From contig JAOTON010000214.1 of the NCBI GenBank assembly GCA_034440635.1, forward strand, positions 124,001 through 188,000: a DNA stretch of 64,000 nucleotides. Reading direction: 5' to 3'. Position numbers and translations under genes: made by a program. The notes beneath the pieces were generated by a model. That model did not search any database, was not told the origin of the DNA, and worked only from the letters and a program-made list of their open reading frames with translations. This DNA comes from Lepas anatifera. Taxonomy: Eukaryota > Arthropoda > Thecostraca > Lepadidae. How positions within the stretch are numbered: the first letter of the stretch is position 1; every line of letters starts with the position of its first letter. Below, one piece after another: positions 55,878-64,000 of the stretch.

Positions 55878-57441
55878 ATGGCCACCACCTCCGAGAGCTC
55901 CCCAGGAGTGGTCACCGCCGCCTCCGACAGCTCCCCAGGAGTGGGCACCGCCACCTCCGACAGCTCCCCAGAAGTGGGCACCGCCGCCTCCGACAGCTCC
56001 CCAGGAGTCGTGGCCGTCGCCTCCGACAGCTCCCCAGGAGTGGGCACCGCCGCCTCAGACAGCTCCCCAGGAGTGGTCACCGCCACTGTCGCCACCTCCC
56101 CAGGAGTCGTCACCGCCGCCTCCGACAACTCCCCCAGGAGTGGTCACCGCCGCCTCCGCCACCTCCCCAGGAGTGGTCACCGCCACCGTCGACACCTCCC
56201 CAGGAGTCGTCACCGCCGCCGTCGCTACCTCCCCAGGAGTCGTCACCGCCGCCGTCGCCACCTCCTCAGGAGTCGTCACCGCCACCGTCGACACCTCCCG
56301 AGGAGTGGTCACCGCCACCGTCGCCACCTCCCCAGGAGTCGTCACCGCCGCCGTCGCCACCTCCCCAGGAGTGGTCACCGCCGCCGTCGCCACCTCCCCA
56401 GGAGTGGTCACCGCCGCCTCAGACAGCTCCTCAGGAGTGGGCACCGCCGCCGTCGCCACATCCCCAGGAGTGGTCACCGCCACCGTCGCCACCTCCCCAG
56501 GAGTGGTCACCGCCGCCGCCGACACCTCCCCAGGAGTGGTCACCGCCGCCGTCAGACAGCTCCTCAGGAGTGGTCACCGCCGCCGTCGCCACCTCCCCAG
56601 GAGTGGTCACCGCCGCCTCGACAGCTCCCCATGAGTCATGACCGTCGCCTCCGAGAGCTCCCCCAGAAGTGGGCACCGCTGCCTCCGACAGCTCCCCAGG
56701 AGTGGTCACCGCCGCCTCAGACAGTTCCTCAGGAGTGGTCACCGCCGCCGTCGCCACCTCCCCAGGAGTGGTCACCACCGCCTCCGACAGCTGCCCAGGA
56801 GTGGTCACCGCCGCCTCCGACAGCTCCCCAAGAGTGGTCACCGGCGCCTCCGACAGCTCCCCAGAAGTGGGCACCGCCGCCTCCGACGGCTCCCCAGGAG
56901 TGGTCACCGCCGCGTCCGACGGCTCCCCAGGAGTGGTCACCGCCGCCTTCGACAGCTCCCCAGGAGTGGGCACCGCCGCCTCCGAGAGCTCCCCGGGAGT
57001 GGGCACCGCCGCCTCTGACAGCTCCCCATGAGTCATGGCCGCCGCCTCCGAGAGCTCCCCAGAAGTGGGCACCGCTGCCTCCGACAGCTCCCCAGGAGTC
57101 ATTGCCGTCGCCTCCGAGAGCTCCCCAGGAGTGGTCACTGCCGCCTCCGAGAGCTCCCCAGGAGTGGTCACCGCCGCCTCCGACAGCTCCCCAGGAGTGG
57201 TCATCGTCGGCTCAGTTGTAGGCTGCAACGCCTCCTCAGAGCCCGCGACGCATGAAGCCACCCTCCGAATCAGTCTTCCGAGAGTTGACCATTCCAAAAG
57301 GTACGTGGCGGCGAATGACAGAAGGAGCAACAGCAACAAACAACCTAACACCGGGATGGACAGAGCGACTGTAGGATATATACGCTCAAGGAACCACACG
57401 GCCTTGTGTCCTCTGCTTTCGTCGGGGGCACATGAAGACAT
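55863..57441 (-). CDS. possible membrane-anchored 11-residue repeat protein (frameshifted)
   Basis: From an ATG at 57441 (or 57522 upstream), the minus strand reads [13 protein letters not shown], then a hydrophobic segment [19 protein letters not shown] continuing AATYLLEW (a plausible transmembrane anchor), a basic LGRLIRRV, then repeats [11 protein letters not shown] through the minisatellite to a stop at 55863-55865, exactly at the repeat edge. Frame changes near 56560 and 56135 are needed. A short compensated shift lies near 56640. The neat start, anchor and stop favour a real or former gene, but the frame could be open by chance. No family recognised. Confidence 0.3.
55871..57205. repeat. 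33-bp minisatellite, about 40 units
   Basis: The unit is CCGCCTCCGACAGCTCCCCA then GGAGTGGTCACCG, repeated about 40 times with point changes and a few indels. The GC-rich unit lacks stop codons, so it is open in several frames: [11 protein letters not shown] and [11 protein letters not shown] on plus, [11 protein letters not shown] on minus. This explains the long overlapping frames. Confidence 0.9.
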
Positions 57442-57787
57442 GAAGGCGTCCAGGAAAAGGAAGAGTGTGCTTTTCTCGGCCGAGGCGAAGTGCAAGTTCC
57501 CCAGTTGCAAAGTCAAATACACTTTTCACTACAAGCGTCACAGCAGAAGAGGAGATGTCATCGTGGGCTTAAAGAGTCGGGGAAAGCGCTTCACGCCGAT
57601 GGACACTTTGCCAGACATTTGTCCGGAGAAAAACGCAGACAAACTGCCAAGGAAGTGAACGCGGCTGGTCCGTATCGCCACAGAAACAGACTTTTGGTAA
57701 ACGCCCCAGAGGCACAGCTGAGGGACGGGAACTCTACCTCTGTCCCGAGCAGAGAAGTGTTGCGCAAGGCAGCTGCTGAGGGAAGAG
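57440..57787 (+). pseudogene. exon-like CxFPxC-domain fragment, frameshifted and cut by a LINE
   Basis: The plus strand reads KASRKRKSVLF, AKCKFPSCKVKYTFHYKRH and GDVIVGLK, then after a one-base shift near 57575 SGKALHADGHFARHLSGEKR, QTAKEVNAAGP, LRDGNSTSVPSREVLRKAAA, EGR. The pattern C-x-FPxC-xxxYxF, then H..G...R.LSG..R, then GN.T.VPS..VLRK is one I recognise from uncharacterised, often multicopy proteins of invertebrates and fish. The function is unknown, and the cysteines suggest metal binding. The minus-strand LINE starts immediately after EGR at 57788, inside the domain. Confidence 0.55.
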
Positions 57788-57972
57788 CATCATCATCATC
57801 ATTGGTGTTTTAGGGCGCGCCGACAACAAGGGTCATGTGGCGCCCATAACGCTGGACAAGATATATATAAAGAGGTTCAACATCTCAGGGGCTTAAGGTG
57901 TGTCAAGGGTAAAATGTAAATACACCGCACGTGCTTCAACAAGTCAAAGAGTGAAAGACAGGTGATTACGCC

Positions 57973-60900
57973 CTAGGATGGTGAGTAAATGACATTACAT
58001 GAGACACTCTTTAAAAAAGCGGCAATAGCCGTGAAGTCCACGGTTGGATGCTCTCCAAGCAGCGAATCCAGTGAAGGCGATCCGTGAAAGTATCGCTGTC
58101 TCTCAACATCAAAATCTCGACAGTCCACGAGAACATGGCGCACAGACAGGCGCTCCCCACAGCGAGCACACTCCGGCGGGACATCTCTACAAAGTAAAAA
58201 TGAATGTGTTGCGTGGGTGTGACCAATGCGGAGCCTAGAGAGGATCACCTCATCCCTCCTTGAACTCGCAGAACCTGAAAGCACTTACCGATCAGCGGTT
58301 TCAGGGCCCGAAGCCTCTGACCCTTTGGGTCCGTATCCCACCTGTCCTGCCATAATTTAGTCACGTGTTTTCGAATATGTGGGAACCAATCAGAGCACGG
58401 GATCTGAAAGTCCGATGGTACGGTGCCCTGTGCTGCCTGCTTTGCAGCGAGATCGGCGCGCTCGTTTCCAACGATACCTGAATGACTGGGGACCCAGACT
58501 AATATAACTTGTTTTTTCTTGACATGCGTTCGGTGAAGTCTGTGTCTGATTTCATCTAAATAAAATGATGATGACGACTTAGTTCCGAAACACTCGAGGG
58601 CCTGTAGCGAAGATAGAGAGTCGGTGAATATAACACATCGGAGCTGTCTCGATAAAAGAATGGCGTCCAGGCAGCGTAGAATGGCGTATAACTCCGCAGT
58701 GAAAACCGAAGCAGCGGACGGTAGAGTGAAACACCTTGCAACATCATCACTTACAAAGGCACATCCGACACCATCCTGACCCTTGGATCCATCCGTATAA
58801 AAGAGCCTGTGGTTTGCATAGGAAGTCTGACAGTGCTCCAGAAAAACCTGTTGTGAGGCTACCGGAGTCAAATATCTGGTTTTTGAGACCAGGCTTGTGT
58901 CTACCGTTGGCTCAGCTACCATCCAAGGTTCGATGGACGGGGCCTGAAAAAGTTCCACCTATTCCAAGTTAACTTGGGCGTCATCAAGCCAGCTAGCTAT
59001 CCTGTAATCTGCGTGCCGGGCATACTGAGGAGAGTGTTCAATTTGACGCCGTTGTTCATGTGAGAACAGCCTTCGGAAGGTTGGGTGATTTGGGAACTGA
59101 AAAAGTTTTAGGGCATACTGCATGCCATGCATTCTGCGCCTTAGGTCCAACGGCATCTCACTTGCCTCCACGAGCATACTTGAGGTGGGAGATGTGCGAA
59201 AAGCACCGATTATTATCCTGATGCCGTGATAATGAACTGTGTCCAGCATGCGTTTAGAGCTTTCCGTGGCGGCATCATATGCTATGGAACCATACTCTAT
59301 TTTAGATCGGACCAAAGGTCTATATAACATAAGGAGGGTTTTCTGGTCCGCGCCATACTTGAGCTTGGTCAAAACTTTAAAGATATTTAGGCCTTTGAAA
59401 CATCTATCCCTTAGATCCTTGAAATGTGGTACGTATGTTAATTTCCTATCAATGATTACACCGAGAAAGCGGGTTTGTTCTACTACAGCTATGGATTGTT
59501 TATACATTGTTAGGACAGGATCAGTGCAATCATTTCGTTTACGACAAAAATGTATACATTTTGTTTTTTTGCATTGAGAACTTCAAACCATTCTGTCCGC
59601 TCCATCGTTCCAACTTATGCAGAGCAATCTGCAACTGCCTCACGGCCGATGGTGTGGATGATGTCGTGACCCAAATAGTAAAATCGTCGACAAAGAGGGC
59701 TGTGTTTATATTCGGAGGGATACCACCTGCTATGTCGTTGATTGCAATTGCGAACAGCGCAACAGAGAGGACGCTGCCTTGCGGTGTTCCATTTTCTTGT
59801 GTGTATTCATCAGATTCTGATGTGCCAACGCGGTATCGAAAACGTCTGTTCTTCAGAAAATTGGACAGAAACCATCCCAAGTGACCTCGCACACCTAGAT
59901 CGAAGACCTTCTGCAGGATACCGTGCCTCCAGGTGAGATCGAATGCTCGCTCAATGTCAAAAAAGACGGCAATTGTGTGCTGCTTTCTGCTGAAGTCTTT
60001 CCGGATAGACAAGTCTAAAGCTAAGAGGTGGTCAATGGTGCTTCGACCCCTCCGGAATCCGCATTGAATGTTCGACAGTAGATTATTGGTCTCCAAAAAA
60101 GACATGAGGCGGAGGTTAACCATCTTCTCCAGCAGCTTGCAGACGCAAGAGGTCAGTGAAATTGGGCGGTAGTCCCCAGGCGAGTCACCTTCCTTACCAG
60201 GCTTCAGTATGGGGACAACAACCGCGTCTCGCCATTGCTCGGGGAAGTCATGTTTTACCCAGATGTGGTTGAAGATGTGAAGTAGAGATGCTAATGAGCT
60301 GTCAAGAAGATGGGAAAGCATTTCATTTCGAATAGTGTCAGGCCCAGGTGAAACTGGTCTAACAGAACGAAGTGCTCCTTTCAGTTCACGCATTGTAAAT
60401 GGAACATTGTATGAGGCAGAATGGTTATGTCCGAAGTTAACATTTGTTTGCTCTGCTCGTCCACGTAAGCGCCTGAAACTATCATCCTGGACATGAGAGC
60501 TACATCGCATGCTGAAAGGCTGCCGCCATACGGTTCGATGCTTCTTTTGTGTCAGTTATTTTGATGCCGTTATCATCTAATACGGGTGTGGATGTGGATT
60601 GTGACTTAACCTGAACTTGTTTTACTCTGGTCCAAACCTGTGTAGTTGGTGTAAATCTATTCACGGTACACACATACTCCACCCACCACCTCCGCTTGGC
60701 ATTTAACACAATGCGGCGAGCGAGTGCTCGGGCACGCTTGAAGGCTATAAGGGTCGTGGTTGTCGTACTCCTCCTAAGAACTCTAAAAGCCCGCTTTCTA
60801 CTTAAAATGGCCTGCTTGCACTCGTGGCTCCACCAGGGAACAGGCGTTCGCCTGAGTTTGCCAGACGCCATGGGTATAAAAGTCGCTGCAGCCTCCAAAA

Positions 60901-61699
60901 TCATGTTGTTAAAGTCTCTTACGCTCTGAGTACCCGAAGTCTCAGAGGAGAGGTTCACCAAACCAAACGCACTCTCAAAGCCAGCCCAATCTGCCCGCCG
61001 TGTGTTCCATCGTGGAAGATCTGTTCTGCAGACGGATGTCCGGGTTTGTGAGATGATAATAGGGAAGTGGTCGCTACCGTGTGGGTCATCTAGAGATTTC
61101 CACCGGAGCTGGGCTAAGAGAGACGGTGTACAAATTGAAAGGTCTATAGCAGAGTGATTTCCAGATGGAAGAGATACGTGGGTGGGGCGACCGGTATTCA
61201 AAAGACATAGTGAGTTCAGGTGGAGAAAGCGTTCAAGTGTTCGACCTCGAGCACACGTACGGCCTCCAGCCACTCCCCACGCGGCGTTGTGGGCGTTGAA
61301 GTCGCCCAATAACATATAAGGGGTTGGGAGCTGATCAACAAGGCTGTTCAGATTATTTATGTCAGTGTTACCTCCCGGTGGTAAGTAAATGGAACAAACT
61401 GTCGGCTTCATAAAACCCAAGTCGGCCCGGGCTGCTACAGCCTGCAAGGTACTTCTTAAAGTCATTTGATGACATGGTATGGATGTGTGGACAGCTAACA
61501 TCACTCCACCGTATGCTATTGTGGTGCTAAATACGTCTTTTCGGAATATATTATACTGTCGAACTGAAAACTTACCACCTGGACGCAGCTTAGTCTCCTG
61601 GAGGCAAACAATAGACGGATTGTAAGCAGATAACAGGCTCTGCAGGTCTGAGAGGTTTGAACGGAGGCCTCGGCAGTTCCATTGTAGAAATTGTGTCAT
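57973..61699 (-). pseudogene. ORF2: endonuclease, reverse transcriptase, RNase H
   Basis: The APE-type endonuclease (61699-60500) keeps QWNCRG (6-11), QETKL (35-38 region), GDFNAH (132-137), SAIDLSI (183-189) and GSDHFPI (208-214). The RT has DYRPISLT, FFDIERAFD (A), GTPQGSVLS (B), LFVDDFTIW (C; FVDD variant) and FLGVIIDRKL. RNase H (58958-58245) has FYTDGSKG, AELYAI, FTDSLSSL and VPSHSGIVGNERADLAA, so its acidic residues are kept. The C-terminal motif is RRDEVILSRLRIGHT, then CARCGERLSVRHVLVDC. Lesions: frameshift near 60505, one-base change in an A run near 59565, in-frame TAG at 58959-58961, frameshift near 58262. About 1240 codons originally. Inactive as read. Confidence 0.92.
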
Positions 61700-61725
61700 T
61701 TATTTAAAAGAGAACGGGCCAAGAT

Positions 61726-62421
61726 TTACTGCGGGCGACGACGGGTCTGTCTAACCTTTCCACGAGGGGCCAGAGCCCCCGGGTGGACCCTTAGCTGGTC
61801 CTCCCCCGGGCCACCGAGCCGGTTCCGAACCGGACCACGGCCCCGTCCACTCTCCAATGAAGTGCCTCGGGCACGCAAAGTTTGAGGATGGCCGGGAGGG
61901 CTCTCAGCCGGGCGCTTCACTGGGGACCTACCCCGTGAAGAGCTCTCAAAGTTCCTCCGCACAGCAGCCACTGTAGAAGACGGAGTTTGGGAGGTGAGAT
62001 GCGATGGCGGTGGAACAGTCTCTGCTGTAGACGATGGCGGCGGCGTAGATACAACCTGAGGCGCTGGAACAGCGCCCCCAGTGGGTGGTTCGATGGGGGA
62101 CGGCGGGCGGCGCCTCCCTGTGGGGGAATGCTTGCCTCCCCGTCCCACAACTGTCCAGCTCTCTAAGTCCGCCGAAGGTTCGCGGCTGGACGAGTCACCA
62201 ACAGGCGCTGCCTGCTGGTGCTCAGGGGTGGGGCCATGGCCCCGCTCCACACCCCGGCAGGAGCCGGGGGTGGGGGCTGGAGTCGAGAGCGTCGCTCCGC
62301 TCCTGCCCCCCTCCCGGTAAGGAGGGAGGTTGTGGAGGATGCGCCGCCTCCGGCACGGGAGACGGAGATGCGGGCTGGCGTGAAAACACCAGCCCCATCC
62401 TCCCTGCCAGGCGAACAAAGT
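61726..62421 (-). pseudogene. ORF1 C-terminal part of the minus-strand LINE
   Basis: The frame after 62421 reads LRDFVRLAGRMGLVF (compare LRDFLILIGGLFS in the ORF1 at 29011), then a Pro/Ser-rich region. A frameshift near 62240 leads into SADLESWTVVGRGGKH and a basic, Pro-rich tail ending VRQTRRRPQ at 61726. The zinc knuckles and RRM-like part are missing because of the insertion at 62422. The stop is 26 nt before the ORF2 start, a normal LINE arrangement. Confidence 0.7.
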
Positions 62422-64000
62422 CCCTCAGGGGACCGATCTTCATGCCGGATTCTTCCGGCAAGTAAAGATTGAGCAACGGGGTGTGACGCGCCCGGGGCCC
62501 CAGTCAGCCCTGGGGGCACGTCTTTGATCGCCGCGGACGCATCATGTCTGGCCATCCGGCGGCCGCCGCCTCTTCCGACCTCAGTTGGTTAGAGTCGGCG
62601 TCTGTCGTCGGTGGCTCTGTTGGTGATGTCCGCGGTGATGCTGATGGCTGCCTTACGGGCCCTTGTTACCTGGTCGGTAACCGTATTGGATCGGGTCAGC
62701 TCTGTCCTGCACCTCCCAATATGTAGCTCCTGTTTGTTTTTGTTCTCTTATTTTGTTGATTATTCTTAGTTCCTACCATCTTTTATGCCTTAGTTGTTGC
62801 CCCCGACAGTTATTTGCCTTCTTCGGCATTTTATGGGTGTAAGGCGCCCACTCGAGGCCTTCTCGAGCCCCGGTGACGAGGTTGACGGGATCCTGGGGGT
62901 TGAGGTCCCCTCGGGCGGGTCAGTCCCGAGGGCTCCAACACGCCCCCTTTGGCCCAGATATCTCGATCTAACCGGGGTAAGCCGTCCGTAGGCTTCCGCG
63001 GGCGGCCTAGCGACGCGGCAGTGTCTGCGGGCACTGTCGCTCGGTCCAGCTGGGCAGGGGGACTATGTTTCGGGGTGCGGCGCGGCGCCCTTCGCGGTGG
63101 GGGCTGTGATAGTTCTTGCCGGGCGCGACGTGGGCCGGGGTTTCGGAAACCGTCGATTTGCGAGACTCCGGCCTGTTGGCGCGCATGGTGGACCGCAGTC
63201 TCCGCTGCGTGATGGGTGCCGCGTTTAGCTTCGTCCCGACTCATGGCCCTGCCAGCCCACTGGGCTGATGGCGTCAAGGGGGTGGGTGCGTTCTGATCGG
63301 AGGGGTTGTGTGGTATCTCTCGCCCTCTGAGACGGGCGCACCTGCCCCCGTAGGCACTGCACCAGCCTCCGGGCCCAGTCATTGATACATGGTAACCCGG
63401 GGGCCGAAGGTGATAAACCCATCATGGCCTCTCCAAATCCAGAAACCCATGCTCCTCCCCGCGGTGTCGGGGACGAACCCAACTTTGATCCACCCCTTGA
63501 AGGGAGTGAGACTGATCCGAAGGTCCTAGTGATCCACCTCGAAGACGGTTACAAGATGAATCCTTTCCAGGTCGTGGAAGCATTAGCCAAATTTGGAACC
63601 TCAACTCATGTTTATCGTTATTCGGATGTGAAACTAGAAGTGTTGATGTCATCAAGAGCCGAAACATCTAACCTGTTGACCGCGAAAACCTGTCCTATGT
63701 TGGAAAAGACCATTCCCCAGTGTCAGTGCCCATATCAGTCGGACTACACCCAACCAAAAACAGCGTCATGGGTGTTGTTACCTGCAACGAACTTGGAGAA
63801 GCGACTGAGGAGGAGATTCTCACTGGTCTTAAGGGCCAGGGCGTCACTAAGGTCCGAAGGATGAACCGGAGAGAGGAAGGGAAGCTGGTTCCAACGAGTA
63901 CATTTGTACTGACGTTCGGTAGCAGGGAGCTGCCCCAAAAGCTGCGGATTGGTTGGTTCTCCGTGCGTGTGCGTGCATATGTGCCTGATCCCACTCGCTG
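62422..64000 (+). mobile_element. second copy of the ORF1-type retroelement, runs off the window
   Basis: Starts with CCCTCAGGGGACCGATC, the same first bases as the element at 28001, and carries the same 1-kb 5' UTR followed by ORF1. It sits head-to-head against the minus-strand LINE, whose ORF1 reading stops there. This fits insertion of this copy into the older LINE. The 3' end, and whether it has ORF2, lie outside the window. Confidence 0.9.
63424..64000 (+). pseudogene. ORF1 of the right-hand retroelement, frameshifted, partial
   Basis: The start ATG at 63424 follows the conserved hairpin (63373-63412 region). It reads MASPNPETHAPPRG, VLVIHLEDGYKMNPFQVVEA and FGTSTHVYRYSDVKLEVLMS. After a frameshift near 63690-63720 it continues PISVGLHPTKN, KVRRMNRREEGKLVPTSTF and YVPDPTRC at the window end, just before the expected first zinc knuckle. 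The same architecture as the ORF1 at 29011, but the residues differ widely (roughly half identical by eye). Confidence 0.8.

Larger units (their letters stand above)
57788..62421 (-). mobile_element. I-like non-LTR retrotransposon with RNase H, minus strand
   Basis: Reading from 62421 down: the C-terminal part of ORF1, a 26-nt gap, ORF2 (endonuclease, reverse transcriptase, RNase H, zinc motif), an about 180-nt 3' UTR, and an end GCGCCCTAAAACACCAA followed by TGATGATGATGATG. RNase H plus an APE-type endonuclease places it in the I group of LINEs. Its 5' part is cut off at 62421 by another element in opposite orientation. The 3' end sits in the exon-like fragment at 57440. Confidence 0.92.

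Noticed and set aside
58011..59936. Plus-strand frames across the LINE
   Set aside because: They are antisense shadows of the ORF2 coding sequence.

Overview
This window looks like metazoan, probably invertebrate, nuclear DNA dominated by transposable elements. It has no operons, no ribosome-binding sites and no dense coding. It holds tRNA-derived SINEs, non-LTR retrotransposons with an RNase H domain, a Penelope-like element, a mariner, hAT-type and TTAA-type (piggyBac-like) miniature elements, and many micro- and minisatellites. The mix would fit a chelicerate or another repeat-rich invertebrate, but the sequence alone does not fix the species. No host gene is recognised with confidence. 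The only candidates for host-like coding sequence lie at 55531-57787.

Layout. 1-9200: minisatellites, two copies of a 457-bp TTAA MITE, and several short hAT-type MITEs, most with 8-bp target duplications. 11400-19100: two copies of a tRNA-derived SINE, a large foldback element, (CT)n and (AT)n tracts, one TTAA element and a TA-flanked MITE. 21890-27490: a decayed Penelope-like element (minus strand) split by a 2458-bp hAT insertion with a perfect 8-bp duplication; a deleted mariner abuts its 5' side. 28001-31309: a complete insertion of a non-LTR element that carries only the 5' UTR, ORF1 and 3' end, flanked by a perfect 17-bp duplication. 32260-32575: a tRNA-derived SINE. 36600-45450: five more TTAA elements crowded with AGGTCA half-sites. 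45890-54030: hairpin minisatellite, two copies of a composite repeat with regularly spaced NRF-1-like palindromes (one copy split by a TTAA element, the other preserving the empty site), and an 18-unit minisatellite that grew out of a hAT-type end. 55870-57205: a 33-bp minisatellite open in several frames on both strands. 57788-62421: a long non-LTR retrotransposon on the minus strand (ORF1 C-terminus, then ORF2 with endonuclease, reverse transcriptase, RNase H and C-terminal zinc motif) with several frame lesions. 62422-64000: the 5' UTR and ORF1 start of another copy on the plus strand, running off the window.

How the parts relate. The long minus-strand retrotransposon, the ORF1-only element at 28001-31309 and the SINE at 32260-32575 share the same 3' tail (a GCGCCCTAAAACACCAAT-like block followed, where present, by TGA/ATC repeats). 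They therefore look like an autonomous LINE plus two classes of non-autonomous partner using the same reverse transcriptase. The ORF1-only copy and the 62422 copy have almost identical 1-kb 5' UTRs but strongly diverged ORF1 sequences. The TTAA elements spread clusters of TGACCT/AGGTCA nuclear-receptor half-sites across the region.
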